A DNA stretch of 64,000 bases from Pseudidiomarina halophila (lineage in GTDB: Bacteria > Pseudomonadota > Gammaproteobacteria > Enterobacterales > Alteromonadaceae): the NCBI RefSeq assembly GCF_003987215.1, contig NZ_PIPW01000001.1, forward strand, positions 496,001 to 560,000, in the 5' to 3' direction. Within the stretch, counting starts at the first letter, position 1; every line of letters starts with the position of its first letter. The notes beneath the pieces were generated by a model. It worked only from the letters and a program-made list of their open reading frames with translations, did not search any database and was not told the DNA's origin. Made by a program: the position numbers and the translations under genes. Shown piece after piece: positions 1 to 7,191 of the stretch.

Positions 1-168
1 TTACGTCAGCGCTTGCCCAAAGCAAAATTTATTACGGTGTATGCAAAACCGGCAGGCATGAAGTTGGTCGATGATTACGTCGCCGATCTCGAGCAGGAAA
101 CCTGGATCCACTTCCCATGGGACATGCACCTGCACTACGTCGAGCCGCTGGCTGGGCAGGAAAGCTAA
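1..168 (+). CDS. gpt: xanthine-guanine phosphoribosyltransferase, C-terminal part (cut by window start)
   Basis: Only the last 55 codons are in the window, in frame 1, ending at TAA 166-168. The residues KPAG, then LVDDYV, then TWIHFPWDM match the C-terminal end of E. coli Gpt, where KPAG, LVDDYV and a TWI..PWDM stretch occur with the same spacing. Gpt transfers phosphoribosyl from PRPP to xanthine and guanine in purine salvage. The PRPP-binding region lies upstream of the window, so the active site cannot be checked. A hairpin terminator starts 5 bases after the stop. The identification comes from remembered family sequence, not from a search. Confidence 0.8.
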   Translation, partial: LRQRLPKAKFITVYAKPAGMKLVDDYVADLEQETWIHFPWDMHLHYVEPLAGQES

Positions 169-172
169 AGAT

Positions 173-200
173 AAAAAAGCCGGGCATTTTGCCCGGCTTC
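173..200. terminator. bidirectional rho-independent terminator between gpt and the EAL gene
   Basis: A perfect 7-bp GC stem, GCCGGGC (179-185) with GCCCGGC (191-197), encloses loop ATTTT. Six A residues at 173-178 become a T-run on the minus strand, so it best serves the convergent minus-strand GAF-EAL gene. It also lies just after the gpt stop. Confidence 0.8.
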
Positions 201-242
201 GCATGATCTTTATAAAGTCATGGAATAAGTGGAAAAGACCCC

Positions 243-2105
243 TTAGCGTATAGCGCCAAAAGCGTCGATCCGGTTATGAATCTCACTAACTTCAATTGGC
301 TCTGAAAAGTAATAGCCTTGGATCTGCTCACAGTGAAAGGCTCTGACGAGTTGAAACTGCTCGACCGATTCTACGCCTTCGGCCAGGCAGGTCATGCCCA
401 TATCCCTCGCAGTTCTTATAATATTCAAACACATTGATGCTGCTTTCTGTTCCTCAACGATCTCATTAATAAATGACTTGTCGATCTTAAGCGTCGAGAT
501 CGGAAGCTGCTTCAAATAGGCCAGACTTGAATAACCTGTGCCAAAATCATCCAACGAGAAGCTGAACCCCATGTCGATAATCTTATGCATGGCTTCAACA
601 ACCGAATCGAAGTCTTCAATGATAGAACTTTCGACTATCTCAATGTCGATACAAGAAGGCTTGATAATGCCGCCATCGATATGCAGTCTTAACCAGCTAT
701 GAAATTCTTTAGACTGAATAGTATCGGCAGAGATATTTACAGAAATTTTGGCTGTAAATAAGCCTTGGCGTTCCCATCGGGAAAATTCCCTGGCCGCGCT
801 ATCGATGACCCATTGATCCAGACGTAACATTTTCCCGCTCTCTTTCGCGGATTCGACGATTTCTAATGGCGAAACAACCCCAAGTGTAGGATGGTTCCAG
901 CGCAACAGAGCTTCAAACCCAACGACATTTTGATCAACAGAACGAACCTTTGGTTGATACACCAACCTCAATTTATCGTTAAAAATAGCGTCATCAAGAC
1001 CACGAGTGACTTCAAAGAAACGCTCTGACTGTGCTCTTCGCCAAGGGGATACTATTTCATATTGAATACCTTTATTTTTCTGGAGGTAGTCGAGGGAAAT
1101 ATCAAGACTCTTTAAGACTTCTTGATAAGGATGAGAGGCTTCCTCGGAGATGAAGACTACATTGATATTGGGAGTAAAATCCTCAACCGACGTTCTAAAT
1201 GGGTCAAGCAGCGCTTCTTTTAGCTTGCGAAGTAACTCATGTTGGGCTTTTTCACTCGTAAACTCTTCTTTTGAATCCGAGAAATAGGTGATGAGTCGAT
1301 CAGATTTCGTTATTGCAAAAACAACCTTTTCAAAGTCAGCAAAAAAGCGCTGAACCCGGTTCGACAACTCATACAAGATCTCATCGCCCACAGCACGGCC
1401 GTACGCTCTTGATATTACGGGGAAGTTGGCTCCTTCGAGAGCTGCTATGCAATAGGGAGATGAAGCGCTCTCCGGGGTCGAGATGCGACTTATCTCATCG
1501 GCAAAGGCATGCTCCCAATACGCATTCGTTACTGGATCCTTTGACAACTTCAGTTGCATTGACGCGCGCTCAATAGTGTCCTCTGTGGTCTGGAAAATCT
1601 CGTGTTGTGCGACGTCGAGGAGTGCGATGAGGGTACGTTCTTCCCGTTCAGACATTTTCCGCGGGCGCGGGTCAAAGATGCAGAGGGTACCGAGTGGTAG
1701 ACCCTCAGGATCTCGAAGTACTGCGCCAGCGTAGAAGCGGATATAGGGGGATCCCGTAACCAGAGGATTATCCTTGAACCTCTCATCAGCGCGTGCATCT
1801 TCGATCACCAAAATTTCATCTTCATGGATAGCATGAGCACAAAAAGCGACTTCTCTCGACGTCTCTTTTGCGTCTAATCCACACTTGGACAAAAACCACT
1901 GCCTGTTTACATCAATAAGGGAAATTGTTGCGACCTCAACATCAAAGATGGTCTGTGCTAACCGGGTAATACGGTCAAACTGTGCTCCGGGTTGCGAGTC
2001 CAGTAAATTCGATGCGTGTAGAGAAGCAAGTCTTTCTTTTTCTCTTCGGTGGTCGGCGGGTATCGACGCATCTTTTTGGTTCGAGTGTTCCTTCGACTGT
2101 GACAT
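243..2105 (-). CDS. GAF - degenerate GGDEF - EAL cyclic-di-GMP phosphodiesterase
   Basis: 620 aa, no membrane segment, so probably cytosolic. An N-terminal GAF sensor domain (about residues 35-175) is followed by a GGDEF-like domain whose signature is gone: residues around SDRLITYF stand where GGDEF should be. A C-terminal EAL domain (about 365-610) follows. The EAL domain keeps the residues expected for catalysis: EALLRW, the Asn in SVNIS, the Glu in IEIVES, DDFGTG, the Lys in KIDKSFI, AEGVES and QGYYFS. I infer an active c-di-GMP hydrolase gated by GAF, with a non-catalytic GGDEF. The ligand of GAF cannot be read from sequence. Start ATG 2103-2105 has GAGG about 12 bases upstream. It is a single-gene unit with its own terminator at 173-200. 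Confidence 0.88.
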   Translation of the reverse strand: MSQSKEHSNQKDASIPADHRREKERLASLHASNLLDSQPGAQFDRITRLAQTIFDVEVATISLIDVNRQWFLSKCGLDAKETSREVAFCAHAIHEDEILVIEDARADERFKDNPLVTGSPYIRFYAGAVLRDPEGLPLGTLCIFDPRPRKMSEREERTLIALLDVAQHEIFQTTEDTIERASMQLKLSKDPVTNAYWEHAFADEISRISTPESASSPYCIAALEGANFPVISRAYGRAVGDEILYELSNRVQRFFADFEKVVFAITKSDRLITYFSDSKEEFTSEKAQHELLRKLKEALLDPFRTSVEDFTPNINVVFISEEASHPYQEVLKSLDISLDYLQKNKGIQYEIVSPWRRAQSERFFEVTRGLDDAIFNDKLRLVYQPKVRSVDQNVVGFEALLRWNHPTLGVVSPLEIVESAKESGKMLRLDQWVIDSAAREFSRWERQGLFTAKISVNISADTIQSKEFHSWLRLHIDGGIIKPSCIDIEIVESSIIEDFDSVVEAMHKIIDMGFSFSLDDFGTGYSSLAYLKQLPISTLKIDKSFINEIVEEQKAASMCLNIIRTARDMGMTCLAEGVESVEQFQLVRAFHCEQIQGYYFSEPIEVSEIHNRIDAFGAIR

Positions 2106-2150
2106 TGGCCGTTTCCCTCAGGCTTCTAGTTGAACATCAATTCTAAAATT

Positions 2151-2178
2151 TATTTAGTACGATGACAAATAGCGACAA
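2151..2178 (-). promoter_or_regulatory. candidate sigma-70 promoter of the GAF-EAL gene
   Basis: On the minus strand, TTGTCG (2173-2178) and TAAATA (2151-2156) are separated by 16 bases. They sit about 46 bases before the ATG of the GAF-EAL gene. The match is moderate. Confidence 0.4.
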
Positions 2179-2179
2179 A

Positions 2180-2199
2180 AATTCACCATTTAGTGAATT
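2180..2199. promoter_or_regulatory. perfect 7-bp inverted repeat upstream of the GAF-EAL promoter
   Basis: AATTCAC (2180-2186) and GTGAATT (2193-2199) form a perfect inverted repeat around 6 bases. It abuts the upstream edge of the candidate -35 of the GAF-EAL gene, where an operator could lie. No T-run follows, so it is not an obvious terminator. The binding protein is unknown. Confidence 0.35.
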
Positions 2200-2342
2200 G
2201 TTGCAATCCCTAATTTGTATAATGGCTCAAAGGCAGATCTCATATCAGATGCGGGCTCTAACCCACCAGCTGAATATGCAAAACAGGCGGCATACATGAC
2301 GGTCCCCCCAAAATAGAACCATGACATAGGTGACATTTTCAT
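2190..2342 (-). other. possible small ORF (50 codons) in the proS/EAL intergenic region
   Basis: The 322-base stretch 2106-2427 contains no convincing gene. One minus-strand ORF starts at ATG 2340-2342 and ends in the loop of the 2180-2199 inverted repeat. Its product would be hydrophobic in the middle (residues FYFGGTVMYAACFAY), like a one-segment membrane peptide. There is no Shine-Dalgarno sequence before the ATG and no family is recognised. It could be chance, or a decayed mobile-element end. Treat it as unproven. Confidence 0.15.
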
Positions 2343-2353
2343 AAATTTGACAG

Positions 2354-2385
2354 GCCCCAGTCGCTGGAATGTCCAACGCTGGGGC
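2354..2385 (-). terminator. imperfect hairpin terminator downstream of proS
   Basis: GCCCCAG (2354-2360) pairs with CTGGGGC (2379-2385), and a further imperfect stem lies inside. It starts 43 bases beyond the proS stop codon. The minus-strand tail is only moderately T-rich, so efficiency is uncertain. Confidence 0.5.
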
Positions 2386-2427
2386 GCTTCAATTTTGTTC
2401 GGATGTTTTATGTTGATATGGCAGCGA

Positions 2428-4140
2428 TTAGTCGTGCAAAGCCTTTTGGAGGGTCTGCAAAGCTTCGGCAATAGCGACTTTCGTTTTCTCGCCGCTACGG
2501 CGGTTTTTGTATTCGACTGCTTGCTCGTCAAGATTGCGCTCGCCAATTACGATTTGATGCGGTATTCCGATCAATTCCATGTCGGCAAACATGACGCCCG
2601 GACGCTCTTTGCGATCATCAAATAACACGTCGATTCCGGCGGTTTTCAGTTCAGCATAGAGTTGCTCTGCTGTCTCTTGTACCCGCACGGATTTGTGCAT
2701 ATTCATTGGCACGATAGCGACCTGGAAAGGCGCTAACGCGTCAGGCCAGGTGATGCCAAATTTGTCGTGGTTCTGCTCGATAGCAGAGGCGACAATACGG
2801 GAAACGCCAATACCATAGCAGCCCATGGTTAACATCTCGTGTTTCCCGGTGTCGGTCAGCACACCCACTTTCATCGCTTCTGAATACTTGGTGCCCAATT
2901 GGAAAATATGGCCGACTTCAATTCCCCGCTTAATTTGCAGGGTACCCTGACCACACGGGCTTGGATCGCCTTCTACCACGTTGCGTAAATCTGCGACTGC
3001 TGGCAATGCAACGTCACGCTCCCAGTTGATACCGAAGAAATGATAGCCATCTTCGTTGGCGCCTGCGGCAAAATCTGCCATCACGGCAACGCTGCGATCA
3101 ATAACCAGCTCCAGTGGCAGATCCACAGGACCTAAAGAGCCGGGGCCTGCGCCTATTGCTGCGCGAATTTCTTCTTCGCTTGCGAAAACTAACGGACTTG
3201 TAACTTGTGGCAATTTCGCCGCTTTAATTTCATTCAGGTTGTGGTCACCGCGGATCATCAGGGCCACCAACTGGCCTTCTTCAGCGCCATGCACAATCAG
3301 AGTTTTTACAGTTTGGGTAACCGGCAGTTTGAATTGCTCGGTTAAAGCATCGATGGTTTTCGCGTTAGGTGTGGCGATTTTTTCCATCTGCGCTTGTCCA
3401 GCAGGGCGTTCTTGCGCCGGTGCAACAGCTTCGGCTAACTCAACGTTTGCGGCGTAATCAGAGCTGTCAGAGAAAGCAATGTCATCTTCGCCGGACTCAG
3501 CCAGAACATGAAATTCGTGGGAGGAGCTACCACCAATCGAGCCGGTATCGGCAATCACCGGACGGAAGTCTAATCCGAGGCGCTCAAAAATCCGACAGTA
3601 AGCTTTATGCATAGCGTCATAGGTTTCTTGCAAGCTGGCCTGATCCAGGTGGAAAGAGTAGGCATCTTTCATAATAAACTCGCGCGCACGCATCACACCA
3701 AAGCGCGGGCGGATCTCATCGCGGAACTTCGTCTGAATCTGGAACAAGTTCAGCGGCAACTGTTTGTAGCTGTTAATTTCTTTACGGACTAACTCTGAGA
3801 TAACTTCTTCATGGGTTGGACCAAGCACGAAATCACGTTGGTTACGGTCATGCAAACGCAGTAGCTCCGGGCCATAGTCTTCCCATCGGCCTGACTCTTC
3901 CCATAAATCTGCCGGCTGCACCATTGGCATCAGGACTTCTAAGGCACCCGCATTTTCCATTTCTTCCCGAACCACAGCTTCGACTTTGCGTAACACCCGC
4001 AATCCGGTTGGCGTCCAGGTATACAATCCCGCCGCAACTTTCCGGATCATACCCGCGCGCAGCATGAGTTGATGGCTGATGACTTCTGCATCAGCGGGCG
4101 TTTCTTTCAAAGTACCTAATAAATAGTGACTGGTACGCAT
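2428..4140 (-). CDS. proS: prolyl-tRNA synthetase
   Basis: 570 aa, close to E. coli ProS (572). It charges tRNA-Pro with proline in the cytosol. The N-terminus ([20 protein letters not shown]) is typical of bacterial ProS, which fixes the start at ATG 4138-4140 although the frame stays open further upstream. Class II synthetase motif 2 is visible ([10 protein letters not shown] then KDAYSF), as is motif 3 ([13 protein letters not shown]). The roughly 180-residue insertion between them is the bacterial-type editing domain that clears Ala-tRNA-Pro. The C-terminal region (about 475-570) is the anticodon-binding domain. It lies 64 bases downstream of trmO on the same strand, so the two may be co-transcribed. 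Confidence 0.97.
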   Translation of the reverse strand: MRTSHYLLGTLKETPADAEVISHQLMLRAGMIRKVAAGLYTWTPTGLRVLRKVEAVVREEMENAGALEVLMPMVQPADLWEESGRWEDYGPELLRLHDRNQRDFVLGPTHEEVISELVRKEINSYKQLPLNLFQIQTKFRDEIRPRFGVMRAREFIMKDAYSFHLDQASLQETYDAMHKAYCRIFERLGLDFRPVIADTGSIGGSSSHEFHVLAESGEDDIAFSDSSDYAANVELAEAVAPAQERPAGQAQMEKIATPNAKTIDALTEQFKLPVTQTVKTLIVHGAEEGQLVALMIRGDHNLNEIKAAKLPQVTSPLVFASEEEIRAAIGAGPGSLGPVDLPLELVIDRSVAVMADFAAGANEDGYHFFGINWERDVALPAVADLRNVVEGDPSPCGQGTLQIKRGIEVGHIFQLGTKYSEAMKVGVLTDTGKHEMLTMGCYGIGVSRIVASAIEQNHDKFGITWPDALAPFQVAIVPMNMHKSVRVQETAEQLYAELKTAGIDVLFDDRKERPGVMFADMELIGIPHQIVIGERNLDEQAVEYKNRRSGEKTKVAIAEALQTLQKALHD

Positions 4141-4204
4141 GATTCCCGATAGTCCTTGTGCGAATGAATAGATAGAGTGAAATTCTATCAGCAGCAGCAC
4201 CTAG

Positions 4205-4912
4205 TCAAAAGGCTTTACTGATGTTTATCACATGATTTTCGTTATTTTCGACCTGCCATTGCACATTGAGATCATACAAGCGGACACCGTAGACCTTATC
4301 CGTCACCTTTTGCTGGTGGTAAGCAGGTCGTGGATCTTGTTGCAGCACCTGGGTAATCAGCTGCTCTAGCTGCGGATAGCTGTCAGCAAGCTGTTCGATA
4401 CTGCGCTTAGCAGCGCTGGAAAACCGCACGGCCATCGCTGCAGCAGGTGCATGTTGCGCAAAGCTTGCTTGCGCCTCAGGTAAGGCATCGGCGTAGGGAA
4501 CATAAGGTTTGATGTCGATAACCGGCGTCCCCTGCACCCAATCACCACCTTCGACATGCAAGAAGGTCTGCTGATGGTGCTGTTCAATGCCGAGCAGCTT
4601 GACCACCGACATGCCGATGCCATTCGGACGGAAGGTCGAGCGCGTGGCAAACACGCCGACCTTCTGATTGCCACCAAGCCGCGGCGGGCGCACCAGTGGT
4701 TGCCAGCCCTGGGCGAGGTTCTGATGAAACAGGAATAACACCCAGATATGACTAAAACGGTCGAGTCCGCGGGTGGTTTCCGGCACCGCGTAGTCACCGT
4801 TAAGCACAATGGTCGCTGTGGCCGCAGTGACCAGGCCCGGTTGACGGGGCACCGCAAACTTTTCCGCGTAGGGCGAGCGAATCTCGCCGATGGGTTCGAG
4901 TGAGTAGGTCAT
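4205..4912 (-). CDS. trmO: tRNA (N6-threonylcarbamoyladenosine(37)-N6)-methyltransferase TrmO
   Basis: 235 aa, TsaA/YaeB family. TrmO uses S-adenosylmethionine to methylate t6A37 of threonine tRNAs. The N-terminal SAM-binding beta-barrel shows LEPIGEIRSPY, PRQPGL, FSHIWVLFLFHQN and the conserved FATRSTFRPNGIGMS; the C-terminal region follows from about residue 140. The start at ATG 4910-4912 is chosen because the family N-terminus begins there; the longer open frame adds 43 unrelated residues. Next to proS, as in E. coli, where trmO (yaeB) is also adjacent to proS. Confidence 0.93.
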   Translation of the reverse strand: MTYSLEPIGEIRSPYAEKFAVPRQPGLVTAATATIVLNGDYAVPETTRGLDRFSHIWVLFLFHQNLAQGWQPLVRPPRLGGNQKVGVFATRSTFRPNGIGMSVVKLLGIEQHHQQTFLHVEGGDWVQGTPVIDIKPYVPYADALPEAQASFAQHAPAAAMAVRFSSAAKRSIEQLADSYPQLEQLITQVLQQDPRPAYHQQKVTDKVYGVRLYDLNVQWQVENNENHVINISKAF

Positions 4913-5029
4913 GGCTCTGCTTGCTTGGGATGATTGGCGAATTTCAACATAAAATTGCGGAATTGGCGAACTTAGAATCGCTTGCGTTGGGTGCTGTTGT
5001 TTGTAAGATTCTGATAAATAACAAAAATG

Positions 5030-5057
5030 TTGTTTTGGCACGTTATCTGCATATACA
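5030..5057 (+). promoter_or_regulatory. candidate promoter of the secreted GVGE-repeat protein
   Basis: TTGTTT (5030-5035) and TATACA (5052-5057) are 16 bases apart, about 70 bases before the ATG at 5127. Moderate match in AT-rich DNA that offers other possibilities. Confidence 0.35.
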
Positions 5058-5126
5058 TCTTCATAGTTTCAATAAACGACTTGAACTAACGATTAATAAT
5101 TAACTAAGAAATGTGGGAGATTTAAC

Positions 5127-5771
5127 ATGACACGTCAACAAAGCGTTTGGTTTTCAGCTTTATTTTTAATCGCCTCAGTAACGGCATTAAGTTTACCTTT
5201 AGCCAGCGTTGCTAACGCTCACGAGCGTACCATCGAAGCAAGCTACAGTGTGAGTGAAGCAACGGAATTAAGTATCGAATCCGGTGTCGGCACTGTCACT
5301 TTTGAACGTGCGAAAGGAAGTACTTTAGAAATCGAGCTTCATGTCGAAGAAAGTGACGCATCGTTTTTTGGTGAAGCTAACCTGGATGCAGTTGAGCTTG
5401 TTGCTGAGCAAAACGGTGATCGGTTAGATTTGCGCGTACCGGAGCAAGAGAACATCAAGCTCGATTGGACCATTCGATTACCACAGGTTGCTGCAGTGGA
5501 ACTTGACCTTGGCGTTGGCGAAATTACTGGTTCTCTTGATGCTGCAGATATGAATGTTGATCTGGGTGTTGGCGAGATTGACCTGGTGATTGTGGGCGCT
5601 ATCGCTGATGTAAAAACGGACGTTGGTATCGGTGAAGTTAAGATCATCGGCGGCGACAGCACTTCAAACGAGCGCCACTTTATCAGCGCGTCAGGCAAAG
5701 CCCGCGGGCAGGGTGATGCGCGGGTTAATATCGATGTAGGTATCGGTGAAATCCGGATCGAAATTCAATAA
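5127..5771 (+). CDS. secreted DUF4097-like protein with repeated G(V/I)GE motifs
   Basis: 214 aa with a clear Sec signal peptide (hydrophobic 8-25, cleavage likely after ANA near residue 31). The mature part is acidic and strand-rich. A short motif recurs: SGVGTV near 52, DLGVGEI near 127 and 145, DVGIGEV near 163 and DVGIGEI near 203. The spacing of about 18 residues suggests successive turns of a beta-helix or sheet, as in the DUF4097/putative adhesin families. Function is not known. GGGAG precedes the ATG by about 10 bases. It ends at a hairpin shared with the convergent gene at 5871-6503, also predicted to be exported. Assignment to DUF4097 is by pattern only. Confidence 0.75.
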   Translation: MTRQQSVWFSALFLIASVTALSLPLASVANAHERTIEASYSVSEATELSIESGVGTVTFERAKGSTLEIELHVEESDASFFGEANLDAVELVAEQNGDRLDLRVPEQENIKLDWTIRLPQVAAVELDLGVGEITGSLDAADMNVDLGVGEIDLVIVGAIADVKTDVGIGEVKIIGGDSTSNERHFISASGKARGQGDARVNIDVGIGEIRIEIQ

Positions 5772-5797
5772 TTGCCAATAAGCTTAATTTCATAAAT

Positions 5798-5824
5798 AAA
5801 AAAGGCGCACGAAGCGCCTTTTTT
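5798..5824. terminator. bidirectional rho-independent terminator between two convergent exported-protein genes
   Basis: GGCGC (5804-5808) pairs with GCGCC (5814-5818) around loop ACGAA, flanked by six A before and six or more T after. It lies 27 bases after the stop at 5771 and downstream of the minus-strand gene ending at 5871. Confidence 0.85.
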
Positions 5825-5870
5825 ATATTTCCAGTAGCACTTAAAAAGTACCACTGGCGGGGGCCATCAG

Positions 5871-6503
5871 TTAATTGTTATCAATTAACGTTGTCACGTA
5901 ATCCGCTTCAAACACCTGGCCTTCGAAAAGGTCGGTATCGATAACACCGGTGACGCTGACCACGTCATTTACGTCAACTTGTTGATAACCTTCGTCGTCG
6001 ACTGGATTGTACGCCATTTCATCCACTTCGACCGTGAGCAAGCGGGCACCTGTGTTAAGAGTGAACTCTTCTGCGCCGGCATCAACAGAGGTGACTGTGC
6101 CGCGTACAGTTGCCTGAGAGACCACAATCGGCACCGTGAAGGTGAAGACTTGATCTTCCTCATCGATACTATTGGCGTAAAAATAGGTACCAATGTTTTC
6201 TACGTAGACACTGCTCGCTTCAATGCTCGTCATCTCATAGAAATCATCGTCAATTAACCCGGAAACAGTAACATTATCGCCAGGCAAAAGCTTATAAGCA
6301 TCGGCATCGCGATCACCGTCATCCATTTCTACCGTTACCAGTCCGTCACCATAATCAAGTTCAAAAGTATCGGCCGAGACTGATTCTACGGTACCGCTGA
6401 TTTGAATCCAGGTGTCGTCAGCTTGTAAATAAGGATTCTGAGCCCACGCTGGAGCCGTAAGTAAAACGCTGGAAATTAGTGCTACCAATTTATTGGTTTT
6501 CAT
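5871..6503 (-). CDS. exported protein with two tandem OB-fold-like (DUF5666-type) repeats
   Basis: 210 aa. The signal peptide (residues 1-21, ending AWA then Q) predicts a periplasmic protein. The mature part is an internal duplication: repeat 1 (about 36-98) reads GTVESVSADTFEL, then VTVEMD, then VTVSGLIDDD; repeat 2 (about 134-204) reads GTVTSVDAGAEEFTL, then LTVEVDE, then VSVTGVIDTD. Each resembles the small beta-barrel of DUF5666/BOF-type periplasmic proteins. It is very acidic. Function and ligand are unknown; a cation or small cationic ligand would fit the charge but is speculation. A strong AAGGAGG precedes the ATG (6501-6503), and a consensus promoter is at 6534-6563. Confidence 0.75.
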   Translation of the reverse strand: MKTNKLVALISSVLLTAPAWAQNPYLQADDTWIQISGTVESVSADTFELDYGDGLVTVEMDDGDRDADAYKLLPGDNVTVSGLIDDDFYEMTSIEASSVYVENIGTYFYANSIDEEDQVFTFTVPIVVSQATVRGTVTSVDAGAEEFTLNTGARLLTVEVDEMAYNPVDDEGYQQVDVNDVVSVTGVIDTDLFEGQVFEADYVTTLIDNN

Positions 6504-6533
6504 AGTTTCCTCCTTGTTTTAACTAGCTTAAAA

Positions 6534-6563
6534 AGCATAGGAAATGGTTAGTAAGTTTGTCAA
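6534..6563 (-). promoter_or_regulatory. strong sigma-70 promoter of the tandem OB-fold protein
   Basis: On the minus strand a perfect TTGACA (6558-6563) is followed after 18 bases by TATGCT (6534-6539). Transcription would start about 25 bases before the ATG, leaving a short leader with the AAGGAGG site. Confidence 0.65.
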
Positions 6564-6630
6564 GTTTATGGGGAATGTGCGGCGGTGTATTATTAAAGCT
6601 TAGCAAAGCTAATTAACTGGATGAAGAAAT

Positions 6631-6660
6631 AAAAAAAAGCCCCGCAAAAGCGGAGCTTTT
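6631..6660 (-). terminator. rho-independent terminator of the H-NS gene
   Basis: AAAAGC-C-CCGC pairs with GCGG-A-GCTTTT around AAAA, with one mismatch. Eight A at 6631-6638 give a T8 tail in minus-strand RNA. It lies 25 bases downstream of the hns stop. Confidence 0.8.
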
Positions 6661-6684
6661 ATTATTAAAACGTATTTTCAAAGA

Positions 6685-7089
6685 TTATTTAATTAAGTAT
6701 TTATCCAGGCTATGACCTTTTGCCAGGGCATCTTTAAGTGCGTTTGGCATGCGTCCCTGACCGGTCCAGGTGATACGCTCACCATTGGCATCACTAATAG
6801 CATATTTAGGTGGTTTAGGCGTGCGTTTACGCTGTTTTTTAGCGCTTGGCAGCGGACCATCAACCAAATCATCAACGCCAATGCCAGCGTCGTTCATGGC
6901 TTTTCTAAGCTCTTGAATTTTTTCCTGCTTCTCAGCTTCTAATTTTCTTAACTCTGCTTCTTCTTCGCGACGGTCATCTATGACTTTCGCTAATTTAGTT
7001 TGTACGGATTCTAATTCAGCAATAGATAATTCCTTTACAGCAGCTTTAAGACGTCGTCCGTGTGTCAGAATATCTATAAAGTCACTCAT
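6685..7089 (-). CDS. hns: H-NS family nucleoid-associated protein
   Basis: 134 aa, near the usual length (E. coli 137). H-NS binds AT-rich and curved DNA and silences transcription. Residues 1-65 form the charged coiled-coil oligomerisation region (MSDFIDILTHGRRLKAA, then RREEEAELRKLEAEKQEK). A basic linker (KKQRKRTPKPPK) leads to the DNA-binding domain with WTGQGRMPNALKDAL, equivalent to the WTGQGRTP loop of E. coli H-NS, and a C-terminal LDKYLIK. Start ATG 7087-7089 has GGA about 7 bases before it; a TTG four codons upstream is less likely because family members begin at MS. Single gene with its own terminator. Confidence 0.94.
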   Translation of the reverse strand: MSDFIDILTHGRRLKAAVKELSIAELESVQTKLAKVIDDRREEEAELRKLEAEKQEKIQELRKAMNDAGIGVDDLVDGPLPSAKKQRKRTPKPPKYAISDANGERITWTGQGRMPNALKDALAKGHSLDKYLIK

Positions 7090-7147
7090 ATTATTTTCCA
7101 ATTTTCGTTGATTAATGAACTAAGGAACCGCTATTAAATATAAATTA

Positions 7148-7182
7148 AAAGCAGACAGCAAGCTTATTTTTCTGTCTGCTTT
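7148..7182 (-). terminator. terminator of the liu-etfQO operon
   Basis: An 11-bp perfect stem, AAAGCAGACAG (7148-7158) with CTGTCTGCTTT (7172-7182), begins 9 bases after the etfQO stop. The minus-strand tail is TTTAATTTA. It marks the end of the nine-gene operon and lies just upstream of hns, whose promoter may overlap it. Confidence 0.75.
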
Positions 7183-7191
7183 CGCTTACTT

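Noticed and set aside
2190-2546. 118-codon minus-strand ORF overlapping the 3' end of proS
   Set aside because: Its first two thirds are the proS 3' end and terminator read in another frame; only the last 50 codons lie outside, and these lack a ribosome-binding site.
4141-4200. Upstream extension of proS by 20 codons
   Set aside because: Extra residues do not resemble ProS; ATG 4138-4140 gives the standard N-terminus.
4913-5041. Upstream extension of trmO by 43 codons
   Set aside because: The sequence is unlike the family and there is no reason to skip ATG 4910-4912.
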